Shown piece after piece: positions 1-8,908 of a stretch of 64,000 nt of DNA. The notes below the pieces were generated by a model. It had not been told where the DNA came from, ran no database searches, and worked only from the letters and a program-made list of their open reading frames with translations. A program made the position numbers and the translations under genes. Position 1 is the first letter of the stretch, and each line of letters opens with the position of its first letter. This DNA comes from Burkholderia vietnamiensis LMG 10929 (GTDB taxonomy: Bacteria > Pseudomonadota > Gammaproteobacteria > Burkholderiales > Burkholderiaceae): positions 3,162,001 to 3,226,000 of the forward strand of contig NZ_CP009631.1 in assembly GCF_000959445.1 (NCBI RefSeq), read 5' to 3'.

Positions 1-1
1 T

Positions 2-334
2 GGCGTGCTCACCTACTATCACCACTTCCGCACCGCGCCGCCCGCCCGCGTGACGATCCAGATGTGCCGCGCCGAAGCGTGCCGCAGCATGGGTTGCGAA
101 GCGCTGGCCGAGCATGCGCAGGCGCGCACCGGTTGCCGGTTCGACGCGGCGCACGGCGATGCTGCCGACGCACACGCGCCGCCCGACGTCGCCCTCGAAT
201 CGGTGTACTGCCTCGGGCTGTGCGCGCAATCGCCGTCGATGACGATCAACGGCGTGCTGCACGCGAAGGTCACGCCGGAGAAATTCGACGCGCTGCTCGC
301 GCAGGCCGCCGCCCACACGCCGGAGGCCGCATGA
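2..334 (+). CDS. fdsG: NAD-dependent formate dehydrogenase gamma subunit (5'-partial)
   Basis: C-terminal part of the thioredoxin-like [2Fe-2S] subunit that passes electrons within the soluble Mo formate dehydrogenase. The open frame runs in from the window edge; the GTG at 5 is internal because the family is about 150-160 residues and its fold begins before the visible TYYHHF segment. Cluster ligands are visible as C-x4-C (CRAEAC) and C-x3-C (CLGLC). The stop overlaps the next start as ATGA, so the subunits are translationally coupled. NuoE-like proteins share the fold; the fdsB/fdsA context decides the name. Confidence 0.93.
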   Translation, partial: GVLTYYHHFRTAPPARVTIQMCRAEACRSMGCEALAEHAQARTGCRFDAAHGDAADAHAPPDVALESVYCLGLCAQSPSMTINGVLHAKVTPEKFDALLAQAAAHTPEAA

Positions 335-1908
335 CGACCCGCATCTACGTGCCGCGCGATTCGTCCGCGCTCGCACTCGGCGCCGACGCACTCGCCGCCG
401 CGATCGTCGCGCACGCGCAGCAGCGCGGCATCGACATCGAGCTGATTCGCAACGGCTCGCGCGGCTTGCTGTGGCTCGAGCCGCTGGTCGAAGTCGGCAC
501 GCCTGCCGGACGCGTCGGCTACGCGAACCTGTCGGCGGCCGACGTGCCCGCACTGTTCGATGCGAACTGGCTCGACGGCGGCGCGCATCCGAGCGGCGTC
601 GGCCTCGTCGACGCACTGCCGTATCTCGCGCGCCAGCAGCGCCTCACGTTCGCCCGCATCGGCCTGACCGATCCGCTGTCGATCGACGACTACCTCGCGC
701 ACGACGGCCTCGCCGGCTTGAAAAACGCGCTCGCGATGGACGGCGATGCCGCGTGCGACACGCTGATCGAATCGGGGCTGCGCGGCCGCGGCGGCGCGGC
801 CTTTCCGGCCGGCATCAAGTGGCGCACCGTCCGGCAGGCGGCCGCGACGCAGAAGTACATCGTCTGCAACGCGGACGAAGGCGACTCGGGCACGTTCTCC
901 GATCGTCTGATCATGGAAAGCGACCCGTATTGCCTGATCGAAGGGATGATCATCGCGGGCATCGCGACGGGCGCGACGCTCGGCTACATCTACGTGCGCA
1001 GCGAGTATCCGCACGCGATCAAGACGCTCGAAACCGCGCTCGAGCGCGCCCGCGAAGCCGGCTGGCTCGGCGCGCACGTGCTCGGCTCCGCGCATGCGTT
1101 CGACCTGCACGTCGCGAAAGGCGCCGGCTCGTACGTGTGCGGCGAGGAAACGGCGCTGCTCGAATCGCTCGAAGGCAAGCGCGGCGTGGTGCGCGCGAAG
1201 CCGCCGCTGCCCGCGCTCGCCGGTCTGTACGGCAAGCCGACCGTGATCAACAACGTCATCACGCTCGCCACCGCGCCGGTGATCTTCGCGCGCGGCGCGG
1301 CGTTCTATCGCGACTACGGAATGGGCCGCTCGCGCGGCACGCTGCCGTTCCAGCTCGCGGGCAACATCCGTCACGGCGGCCTCGTCGAGCTGGCGTTCGG
1401 CGTCACGCTGCGCGAGCTGCTGTTCGATTACGGTGGCGGCACGGCGAGCGGCCGGCCCGCGCGCGCCGCGCAGGTCGGCGGCCCGCTCGGCACCTACCTG
1501 CCCGAGCATCAGTGGGACGTGCCGCTCGACTACGAGGCGTACGCGGCGATCGGCGCGGTCGTCGGTCACGGCGGCATCGTGCTGCACGACGACACGTCGA
1601 ATCTCGCGGAACTCGCCGAGTACGCGATGAAGTTCTGCGCGATCGAATCGTGCGGCAAGTGCACGCCGTGCCGGATCGGCTCGACGCGCGGCGTGGAGAC
1701 GATCGCGCGGATCCGCAACGGCGATACGTCCGAACGGCAGATCACGCTGCTGCGCGACCTCTGCGACACGATGCTCGCAGGCTCGCTGTGCGCGATGGGC
1801 GGGATGACGCCGTATCCGGTGCTGTCCGCGCTCGACCATTTCCCCGAAGATTTTGGGCTCGCCGCCGGCCAGCCGGCCGCGTCGGGTCCGGTCAAGGCTG
1901 CGGCCTGA
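331..1908 (+). CDS. fdsB: NAD-dependent formate dehydrogenase beta subunit (FMN/NAD-binding)
   Basis: 525 residues. NuoF-like diaphorase subunit that takes electrons from formate oxidation and reduces NAD+. The N-terminal ~120 residues resemble a NuoE-like thioredoxin fold. The glycine-rich FMN/NADH site GLRGRGGAAFPAG lies near residue 150, and the ESCGKCTPCRIG [4Fe-4S] motif near 440-455. The ATG at 331 overlaps the fdsG stop by 4 bp. Length matches the usual ~520-residue FdsB. It is followed 17 bp later by fdsA. Confidence 0.96.
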   Translation: MTTRIYVPRDSSALALGADALAAAIVAHAQQRGIDIELIRNGSRGLLWLEPLVEVGTPAGRVGYANLSAADVPALFDANWLDGGAHPSGVGLVDALPYLARQQRLTFARIGLTDPLSIDDYLAHDGLAGLKNALAMDGDAACDTLIESGLRGRGGAAFPAGIKWRTVRQAAATQKYIVCNADEGDSGTFSDRLIMESDPYCLIEGMIIAGIATGATLGYIYVRSEYPHAIKTLETALERAREAGWLGAHVLGSAHAFDLHVAKGAGSYVCGEETALLESLEGKRGVVRAKPPLPALAGLYGKPTVINNVITLATAPVIFARGAAFYRDYGMGRSRGTLPFQLAGNIRHGGLVELAFGVTLRELLFDYGGGTASGRPARAAQVGGPLGTYLPEHQWDVPLDYEAYAAIGAVVGHGGIVLHDDTSNLAELAEYAMKFCAIESCGKCTPCRIGSTRGVETIARIRNGDTSERQITLLRDLCDTMLAGSLCAMGGMTPYPVLSALDHFPEDFGLAAGQPAASGPVKAAA

Positions 1909-1925
1909 CCCAGAAGGAGCCCTGC

Positions 1926-4877
1926 ATGTCCCTCGACACTCAGAACGTCCGCCAAGGCGGCTGCGGCTCGGGCCAATGCGCGTGCAAGAGCGCCGCAGCG
2001 GCGCGCGCGCGCGATCCGTTCGACGAAACCGACTATGGCACGCCGCAACGCCATGCCGACACCGACGTCACGCTCGAAATCGACGGTCAGGCGGTCACGG
2101 TGCCGGCCGGCACGTCGGTGATGCGCGCCGCGATCGAAGCCGGCGTCAACGTACCGAAGCTGTGCGCGACCGATTCGCTCGAGCCGTTCGGCTCGTGCCG
2201 GCTGTGCCTGGTGGAGATCGAAGGCCGGCGCGGCTATCCGGCGTCGTGCACGACGCCCGCCGAGGCCGGGATGAAGGTACGCACGCAATCGGACCGGCTG
2301 CAGAAGCTGCGCCGCAACGTGATGGAGCTGTACATCTCCGACCATCCGCTCGACTGCCTCACCTGCCCCGCCAACGGCGACTGCGAACTGCAGGACATGG
2401 CGGGCGTCGTCGGGCTGCGCGAAGTGCGTTACGGCTTCGACGGCGCGAATCACCTGCGCGACCGGAAGGACGAGTCGAATCCGTACTTCACGTACGACCC
2501 GTCGAAGTGCATCGTCTGCAACCGCTGCGTGCGCGCATGCGAGGAGACGCAGGGCACGTTCGCGCTGACGATCGCCGCACGCGGCTTCGAGTCGCGCGTC
2601 GCCGCCGGCGCAAGCGAATCGTTCATGGCGTCGGAATGCGTGTCGTGCGGCGCGTGCGTCGCAGCGTGCCCGACCGCTACGCTGCAGGAGAAAAGCGTCG
2701 TGCAGCTCGGCCAGGCCGAACACTCGGTGGTCACCACCTGCGCATACTGCGGCGTCGGCTGCTCGTTCAAGGCGGAGATGAAGGGCACGCAGGTCGTGCG
2801 GATGACGCCGCACAAGAACGGCCTCGCGAACGAAGGCCATGCATGCGTGAAGGGCCGCTTCGCGTGGGGCTATGCGACGCACAAGGACCGCATCACGAAG
2901 CCGATGATCCGCGAGAAGATCACCGACCCGTGGCGCGAAGTCAGCTGGGAAGAGGCGCTCACCTACGCGGCGACGCAATTCCGCAAGCTGCAGCAGAAGT
3001 ACGGCCGCGATTCGATCGGCGGCATCACGTCGTCGCGCTGCACGAACGAGGAAACCTACCTCGTGCAGAAGCTGGTGCGCGCGGCGTTCGGCAACAACAA
3101 CGTCGACACCTGCGCGCGCGTGTGCCATTCGCCGACCGGCTATGGCCTGAAGACGACGCTCGGCGAATCGGCCGGCACGCAGACCTTCGCATCGATCGGC
3201 CAAGCCGACGTGATCGTCGTGATGGGCGCCAACCCGACCGACGGCCATCCGGTGTTCGGCTCGCGGCTGAAGCGGCGCGTGCGCGAAGGCGCAAAGCTGA
3301 TCGTGATCGACCCGCGCCGCATCGACGTGGTCGACGGCCCGCACGTGAAGGCGACGCACCACCTGCAGCTGCGCCCCGGCACGAACGTCGCGATGATCAA
3401 TGCGCTCGCGCACGTGATCGTCACCGAAGGGCTGGTCGCGGACGCGTTCGTCGCCGAGCGCTGCGACACGCGCGCGTTCGAGCAATGGCGCGACTTCGTG
3501 TCGCGCGCGGAGAACTCGCCGGAGGCGACCGCCGAAGTGACCGGCGTGCCGGCCGAACAGGTGCGCGAAGCCGCGCGCCTTTATGCCGCCGGCGGCAACG
3601 CGGCGATCTACTACGGTCTCGGCGTGACCGAACATGCGCAAGGCTCGACGACGGTGATGGGCATCGCGAACCTCGCGATGGCGACCGGCAACATCGGCCG
3701 CGAAGGCGTGGGCGTCAATCCGCTGCGCGGCCAGAACAACGTGCAGGGCTCGTGCGACATGGGCTCGTTTCCGCACGAGCTGCCCGGTTACCGCCACATC
3801 GGCGACGCGAGCGTGCGCAGCCAGTTCGAACACGCATGGTCGGCCACGCTGCAGCCGGAACCGGGGCTGCGCATTCCGAACATGTTCGACGCGGCGCTCG
3901 ACGGCAGCTTCAAGGGGCTCTATTGCCAGGGCGAGGACATCGTCCAGTCGGACCCGAACACGCAGCACGTCGCGGCCGCGCTGTCGGCGATGGAATGCAT
4001 CGTCGTGCAGGACATCTTCCTGAACGAGACGGCCAAATACGCGCACGTGCTGCTGCCGGGCTCGACGTTCCTCGAGAAGGACGGCACGTTCACGAACGCG
4101 GAGCGGCGCATCTCGCGCGTGCGCAAGGTGATGCCGCCACTCGCCGGCTACGCGGACTGGGAAGTGACGCTGATGCTGTCGCAGGCGCTCGGCTACGACA
4201 TGCACTACACGCACCCGTCGGAAATCATGGACGAGATCGCGCGGCTCACGCCGACTTTCTCCGGCGTGTCGTACGAGAAGCTCGACGCGCTCGGCAGCAT
4301 CCAGTGGCCTTGCAACGACGAGGCGCCGGAAGGCACGCCGACGATGCACATCGACACCTTCGTGCGCGGCAAGGGCCGCTTCGTGATCACGCAGTTCATC
4401 CCGACGCCGGAGAAGGTCACGCAGCGCTATCCGCTGATCCTGACTACCGGGCGCATCCTGTCGCAATACAACGTCGGCGCGCAGACGCGCCGGACCGAGA
4501 ACGTGCAGTGGCACGAAGAGGACCGCCTCGAGATCCATCCGCACGACGCGGAGGACCGCGGGATCCACAGCGGCGACTGGGTCGGCATCGAGTCGCGTGC
4601 GGGCCAGACGGTGCTACGTGCGCTCGTGTCCGATCGCATGCAGCCGGGTGTGGTCTACACGACGTTCCACTTCCCCGAATCGGGCGCGAACGTGATCACG
4701 ACCGACAGCTCCGACTGGGCGACGAACTGCCCGGAATACAAGGTCACAGCCGTGCAGGTGATGCCGGTTGCGCAGCCGTCCGACTGGCAACGCTCGTACG
4801 CACGCTTCAACTCGGAGCAGCTCGAGCTGCTCGAGCGCCGCGCCAGCGCGCCGGGCGTTGCGACGACGGGCAAGTGA
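1926..4877 (+). CDS. fdsA: NAD-dependent formate dehydrogenase alpha subunit (Mo-bisMGD catalytic)
   Basis: 983 residues. Catalytic subunit oxidising formate to CO2. Order of domains: an N-terminal low-complexity and Cys-containing stretch, a NuoG-like [2Fe-2S] domain (KLCATDSLEPFGSCRLC), a His-Cys cluster (CLTCPANGDCELQ), two ferredoxin clusters (CIVCNRCVRAC and CVSCGACVAACP), then the molybdopterin domain opening with CAYCGVGCSF. The probable Mo-ligand cysteine is Cys400 in CARVCHSP. A strong AAGGAG sits 7 bp before the ATG. The much longer in-frame ORF reaching back to 471 is a shadow across fdsB. Confidence 0.97.
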   Translation: MSLDTQNVRQGGCGSGQCACKSAAAARARDPFDETDYGTPQRHADTDVTLEIDGQAVTVPAGTSVMRAAIEAGVNVPKLCATDSLEPFGSCRLCLVEIEGRRGYPASCTTPAEAGMKVRTQSDRLQKLRRNVMELYISDHPLDCLTCPANGDCELQDMAGVVGLREVRYGFDGANHLRDRKDESNPYFTYDPSKCIVCNRCVRACEETQGTFALTIAARGFESRVAAGASESFMASECVSCGACVAACPTATLQEKSVVQLGQAEHSVVTTCAYCGVGCSFKAEMKGTQVVRMTPHKNGLANEGHACVKGRFAWGYATHKDRITKPMIREKITDPWREVSWEEALTYAATQFRKLQQKYGRDSIGGITSSRCTNEETYLVQKLVRAAFGNNNVDTCARVCHSPTGYGLKTTLGESAGTQTFASIGQADVIVVMGANPTDGHPVFGSRLKRRVREGAKLIVIDPRRIDVVDGPHVKATHHLQLRPGTNVAMINALAHVIVTEGLVADAFVAERCDTRAFEQWRDFVSRAENSPEATAEVTGVPAEQVREAARLYAAGGNAAIYYGLGVTEHAQGSTTVMGIANLAMATGNIGREGVGVNPLRGQNNVQGSCDMGSFPHELPGYRHIGDASVRSQFEHAWSATLQPEPGLRIPNMFDAALDGSFKGLYCQGEDIVQSDPNTQHVAAALSAMECIVVQDIFLNETAKYAHVLLPGSTFLEKDGTFTNAERRISRVRKVMPPLAGYADWEVTLMLSQALGYDMHYTHPSEIMDEIARLTPTFSGVSYEKLDALGSIQWPCNDEAPEGTPTMHIDTFVRGKGRFVITQFIPTPEKVTQRYPLILTTGRILSQYNVGAQTRRTENVQWHEEDRLEIHPHDAEDRGIHSGDWVGIESRAGQTVLRALVSDRMQPGVVYTTFHFPESGANVITTDSSDWATNCPEYKVTAVQVMPVAQPSDWQRSYARFNSEQLELLERRASAPGVATTGK

Positions 4878-4884
4878 GAACGCC

Positions 4885-5136
4885 ATGGACCACGCACACC
4901 TGATCGAGATGGCGAACCAGATCGGCGCCTTTTTCGAGTCGATGCCCGATCGTGACGAAGCGCTGACCGGGATCGCCGACCATATCCGGCGCTTCTGGGA
5001 ACCGCGGATGCGCCGCGCGCTACTCGCCGCGCTCGACGATCCGTCGAGCGAAGCCGGACGCCGCGCCGCGCCGATCGTGCGCGACGCGATCGCCGCGCAT
5101 CGCGCGTCGCTCGTGCCGGCAGACGTTCACGCGTGA
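4885..5136 (+). CDS. fdsD: Formate dehydrogenase delta subunit
   Basis: 83 residues, small soluble FdsD (DUF/FdsD family) needed for assembly or stability of the complex. The ATG is 7 bp after the fdsA stop, so it is the last gene of the operon. The FEPRMR-like block (FWEPRMRRALLA, residues ~36-47) is typical of the family. No fdsC/fdhD gene lies between fdsA and fdsD. The TGA stop is also the first unit of an 11-bp tandem repeat. Confidence 0.9.
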   Translation: MDHAHLIEMANQIGAFFESMPDRDEALTGIADHIRRFWEPRMRRALLAALDDPSSEAGRRAAPIVRDAIAAHRASLVPADVHA

Positions 5137-5199
5137 CGGACGCGTGACGCGCCCGTTACGCAACCATGACGCGCGTTTGACGCAGGTCTGACGCGCGTC
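5134..5199. repeat. Six tandem 11-bp repeats
   Basis: Units begin at 5134, 5145, 5156, 5167, 5178 and 5189, consensus TGACGCGCGTY; the third unit is degenerate (TTACGCAACCA). The first unit contains the fdsD stop codon and the array ends at the stop codon of the convergent monooxygenase gene. The 11-bp period is close to one DNA turn. It fills the whole space between two convergent genes and there is no ordinary terminator hairpin there. Confidence 0.75.
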
Positions 5200-5200
5200 G

Positions 5201-6868
5201 CTACGCGGGCTGCGGCATGCCCGCGAACCAGCTTTCGCAATGGCGCAGCAGCGCGTTCGCGTCGGTGGCGGTGCGCCCGCGCGCCGCGATGTAGCCGTCG
5301 GGGCGCAGCAGATAGAACGACGGCCGCGAGCGACCGTACGCTTGCGCGAGCGCGTCCGCGCCGTCGGCTTCGGCATCGGCGATGCGCCACGCACGCACGG
5401 CGCCCGGCATGATCCGCTCCAATCCCTGCGCGAGCGCCTGTGCATCCGCCGACGGCGGCCGCACTGCGCCAGCGTCGACGTCGACATCTGCCATGTCCAT
5501 ACCGGGCGGCTCCTCGAGCAACAGCAGCGTAAAGCTAGCCGGATCGTGCAGGTCGTAGAGCCGCGCGGTCCCCGGCGCGCGGCCGAGCGGCCCGTCGATC
5601 ACATGCACGAGCGCATCGGGCGCACGCTCGCCCGCCCGCGGCCCGCCGTCGAGCACGCGCTCGAGCGTGAGCGGGCTTTTCCGGTACTGGACGCCCAGCT
5701 CGCTGAACGAGCGGCGCACCGCGTCGCGCACCGGCCCGAACGACGCGAGCAGCGGCACGACGTGATCGCGCAGCAGCTTGACCGCGCCGTGGTCGGCTTC
5801 GACCATCTGCGTGATGAAACCGGTCTGCCGCAACACGTCGCGCTCGATCGGATGGCGCTCCGCGTGATAGGTGTCGAGCAGCCGCTCGGGCGTGCCGGCG
5901 GCGAGCACGCGCGCGAGCTTCCAGCCGAGATTGAACGCTTCCTGCATCCCCGTATTCATCCCCTGCGCACCGGCCGGGCTGTGAATGTGCGCGGCATCGC
6001 CCGCGAAAAACACGCGGCCGTGGCGTAGCCGCTCGACCATCCTGCTGTGCAGATGAAAGTACGACGACCACGTGAGGTCGCTCGGCGCGATCGATATACC
6101 CATCCGCGCGCGCACGATCGCGTCGCACTCGTCGAGCGACGGTGCCGGTGCGTCGGGCGACGGGTCGCCGCCGGGCGGGCGATCGGCCACGAGCCGGTAG
6201 CGGCCGCCGCCCATCGGGAACAGGCCGGCAATGCCGTCGGGCGTCGTAAACAGGTGGATCTCTTCGTCGGACCAGTCGGGAATCGCGGCGAAATCGGCGA
6301 GCAGGAACGTCTGCTCGAACGCACGCCCCGCGAAGCCCACGCGCAGCAGACGCCGCACCGTGCTGTGGGCGCCGTCGGCGGCGATCAGGTAGGACGGCGC
6401 GCAGCGCGCTTCGCGGCCGTCGGCGCCGCGCAGCGTCACGTCGAGCGACGTGCCGTCCGCCTCGCACGCGACGAGCGCGACGCCTCGCTCGACCGTCACG
6501 CCGAAGCCGGCGAGATGCTCGGTGAGCCAGCGCTCGGTGACGCTCTGGTCGAGCAGCAGCAGGTACGGATAGCTCGTGTGCAGCGGGTCGAAATCGAGCC
6601 GTGCGATCACGCGGCCATCGGCATGCAGCGCGGCCGCATGCACCCGGTGGCCGAGCGCGAGGAACGGTTCGACCGCGCGATGCTGCTCGAGCAGCTCGAG
6701 CGTGCGCGCCTGGATGCCGATCGCGCGGGAATGCGCGGCGGGCACCGCGAGGCGGTCGATGATGCGCACCGGCACGCGGGCACGCGCGAGGCTCATCGCC
6801 GCGGCGAGGCCGGTGGGACCCGCGCCGACGATCAGCACGGGTGGAATATCGAGCAGTGTGTCAGCCAT
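5201..6868 (-). CDS. FAD-dependent aromatic monooxygenase (PheA/TfdB/MhpA-like)
   Basis: 555 residues. Group A flavoprotein hydroxylase, probably acting on a phenolic or aromatic acid with NAD(P)H and O2; the substrate cannot be read from sequence. The N-terminal Rossmann motif VLIVGAGPTGLAAA is at about residues 10-23, and the second FAD motif FFAGDAAHIHSPAGAQGMN in the middle. The C-terminal ~130 residues look like the thioredoxin-like domain of the phenol hydroxylase family (LLRPDGYIAARG). The start was set at 6868 (MADTLLDI); upstream ORF extension runs into the divergent gene's promoter region. Confidence 0.85.
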   Translation of the reverse strand: MADTLLDIPPVLIVGAGPTGLAAAMSLARARVPVRIIDRLAVPAAHSRAIGIQARTLELLEQHRAVEPFLALGHRVHAAALHADGRVIARLDFDPLHTSYPYLLLLDQSVTERWLTEHLAGFGVTVERGVALVACEADGTSLDVTLRGADGREARCAPSYLIAADGAHSTVRRLLRVGFAGRAFEQTFLLADFAAIPDWSDEEIHLFTTPDGIAGLFPMGGGRYRLVADRPPGGDPSPDAPAPSLDECDAIVRARMGISIAPSDLTWSSYFHLHSRMVERLRHGRVFFAGDAAHIHSPAGAQGMNTGMQEAFNLGWKLARVLAAGTPERLLDTYHAERHPIERDVLRQTGFITQMVEADHGAVKLLRDHVVPLLASFGPVRDAVRRSFSELGVQYRKSPLTLERVLDGGPRAGERAPDALVHVIDGPLGRAPGTARLYDLHDPASFTLLLLEEPPGMDMADVDVDAGAVRPPSADAQALAQGLERIMPGAVRAWRIADAEADGADALAQAYGRSRPSFYLLRPDGYIAARGRTATDANALLRHCESWFAGMPQPA

Positions 6869-6998
6869 GAGACCCTCGATGACACGCGACCCTGCCAGTC
6901 TACGCCGCTCCGCGTGACGGGGCCATATGCCGATCGGCCGATCTGGGGCCGCCATGCGCAGTGTGGGAAAATACGCGCTTTCCGTCAGTTCTAGCGTC

Positions 6999-8837
6999 AT
7001 GGATTCCGCATTCGACCGAGCGTATGCCGCGCACCGCGCGGGCCGCCTCGCCGAGGCCGAGCACGGCTATCGCGCCGCGCTCGCCACCAATCCCGCCGAT
7101 GCCGACGCGCTCCATCTGTTTGGCGTGCTGCGGCATCAGCAGGGGCAGCATGCCGAAGCGGCCGACCTCGTCGGCCGCGCCGTCGAGTTGCGCCCGGGCG
7201 ACGCCGCGCTGCAGCTCAACCTGGGCAACGCGCTGAAGGCGCTCGGCCGGCTCGACGAGGCGATCGACCGCTTTCGCAACGCGCTGACGCTCGCGCCCGA
7301 ATTTCCGCTCGCGCACTACAACCTCGGCAATGCGTATGCGGCGCTGCAGCGCCACGAGGATGCGGTCGACGCGTTCGGCCGCGCGCTGCGGCTCACGCCC
7401 GACGACGCCTCGATCCACAACAATCTCGGCAACGCGCTGAATGCGCTCGGCCGGCACGACGACGCGCTCGCCGCATTCCATCGCGCACTCGAGCTGCGCC
7501 CCGGACACGCCGGCGCGCACAACAATCTCGCGATGGCGCTGAACGCGATGGGGCGCGCAAACGACGCGATCGCGCACTTCCAGGCCGCGCTCGCCGCCGA
7601 GCCGCGCTTCGTGGCCGCGCATTTCAACCTCGGCAACACGTTCGAAGCGCTCGGCCGCCATGCCGAGGCCGCCGCCGCATTCGAAGCGGCCCTCGCGCTG
7701 CACCCGCCGTTTCCGCTCGCCCTGTTCGGGCTCGCGAACGCACTGAGCGCGCAGGGCCGCCACCGCGACGCGCTGCCCTGTTACGAGCGCGCGGTCGGCC
7801 TCGATCCGTCGTTCAGCCTCGCGTGGCTGAACCTCGGCAACGCGCATCACGCGCTCGGCGCGCACGAGATGGCGCTGCGCGCGTTCGACCAGGCGCTGCG
7901 CGTCGCGCCTGACCTCACGCTCGCACGGCTGCACCGCGCCGTCACGCTGCTCACGCTCGGCGACTTCACGCGCGGGCTGCCCGCCTACGAAGCGCGTCAC
8001 GACACGCCCGGCGCAACGCCGCTCGGCACGCTGCCGCGCTGGCAAGGCGAGCCGATCGCGTCGCGTACGCTGCTGATTCGCGCCGAGCAGGGTTTCGGCG
8101 ACACGCTGCAGTTCGTCCGCTTCGTACCGCTCGCCCGCGCGCGCTGCGCGCGCGTCGTGCTCGAAGTGCAGCGCGAGCTCGTCGCGCTGCTCGCCCCTGC
8201 CGCCGCGCGCTGGCGCGTCACGCTGGTCGCGCAGGACGCCGCGAAAACGCCCGCTGCGGACCTCGGATGCACGCTGATGAGCTTGCCGTTCCTGCTCGGC
8301 CTGCAACCGGGCGACATCGCCGCGGGCGCGCGCTATCTCGACGCGCCGGACAGCGCGCGCCGGCGCTTTCGCGGCTCGCTCGGCGGGCAGTCGAGGCGCA
8401 AGTTCGGGCTCGCATGGTCCGGGCGCCGACAGGCGCAGGAAAACCGCTCGATGCCGTTCGATGCGCTCGCGCCGCTGCTCGCGCTGCCCGACATCGACTG
8501 GATCGTGCTGCAGCCCGCCCTGGACGCCGACGAGCGCGCGCGCGTCGACGCGCATCCGCGCGTGCATCACCTCGACGGCCGGCTGAACGACTTCGGCGAT
8601 ACGGCGGCGTTGATCGAGCGGCTCGACGGCGTCGTCACGATCGACACGGCCGTCGCCCATCTCGCGGGCGCGCTCGGCAAGCCGCTGTGGGTGATGCTGC
8701 CTTTCGCGGCCGACTGGCGCTGGTTCACCGGCGACGACTGTCCGTGGTACGCGCATGCACGGCTCGTCCGCCAGCCTGCGCCGGGGCAATGGCTCGACGT
8801 CGCGGCGAAAGTCGCCGACGCGCTACGCGCGGCCTGA
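6999..8837 (+). CDS. TPR-repeat protein with glycosyltransferase (GT41/SPINDLY- or GT9-like) C-terminal domain
   Basis: 612 residues. Roughly ten tetratricopeptide repeats fill residues 1-370 (recurrent GNAL-A-LGR-EA pattern). The C-terminal part carries the GFGDTLQFVRFVPLA motif and the HLDGRLNDFGDTAALIERLDGVVTIDTAVAHLAGALG block seen in bacterial TPR-linked glycosyltransferase-like proteins. The acceptor is unknown: protein, flagellin or polysaccharide are possible. It is divergent from the monooxygenase and appears to be a single-gene unit ending at a hairpin (8854-8882). Confidence 0.8.
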   Translation: MDSAFDRAYAAHRAGRLAEAEHGYRAALATNPADADALHLFGVLRHQQGQHAEAADLVGRAVELRPGDAALQLNLGNALKALGRLDEAIDRFRNALTLAPEFPLAHYNLGNAYAALQRHEDAVDAFGRALRLTPDDASIHNNLGNALNALGRHDDALAAFHRALELRPGHAGAHNNLAMALNAMGRANDAIAHFQAALAAEPRFVAAHFNLGNTFEALGRHAEAAAAFEAALALHPPFPLALFGLANALSAQGRHRDALPCYERAVGLDPSFSLAWLNLGNAHHALGAHEMALRAFDQALRVAPDLTLARLHRAVTLLTLGDFTRGLPAYEARHDTPGATPLGTLPRWQGEPIASRTLLIRAEQGFGDTLQFVRFVPLARARCARVVLEVQRELVALLAPAAARWRVTLVAQDAAKTPAADLGCTLMSLPFLLGLQPGDIAAGARYLDAPDSARRRFRGSLGGQSRRKFGLAWSGRRQAQENRSMPFDALAPLLALPDIDWIVLQPALDADERARVDAHPRVHHLDGRLNDFGDTAALIERLDGVVTIDTAVAHLAGALGKPLWVMLPFAADWRWFTGDDCPWYAHARLVRQPAPGQWLDVAAKVADALRAA

Positions 8838-8853
8838 CGGCCGAGCTCACAGT

Positions 8854-8882
8854 AAAAACGGAGCGGCAAGGCGCTCCGTTGT
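8854..8882. terminator. Bidirectional rho-independent terminator
   Basis: Stem AACGGAGCG / CGCTCCGTT with loop GCAAGG, flanked by AAAAA on the left and a T-containing stretch on the right. It sits between the convergent TPR gene and the MFS gene. Confidence 0.75.
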
Positions 8883-8908
8883 TCGTTCGGCGTGTCACAC
8901 GCGAGGCA

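Noticed and set aside
471..1925. In-frame extension of the fdsA ORF upstream, giving a 1468-residue reading frame
   Set aside because: The extension is antiparallel in composition and overlaps fdsB; the ATG at 1926 with AAGGAG gives a normal FdsA.
1566..4568. 1000-residue minus-strand ORF opposite fdsA
   Set aside because: A GC3-driven shadow of fdsA; it has no recognisable domain, and the true gene is on the plus strand.
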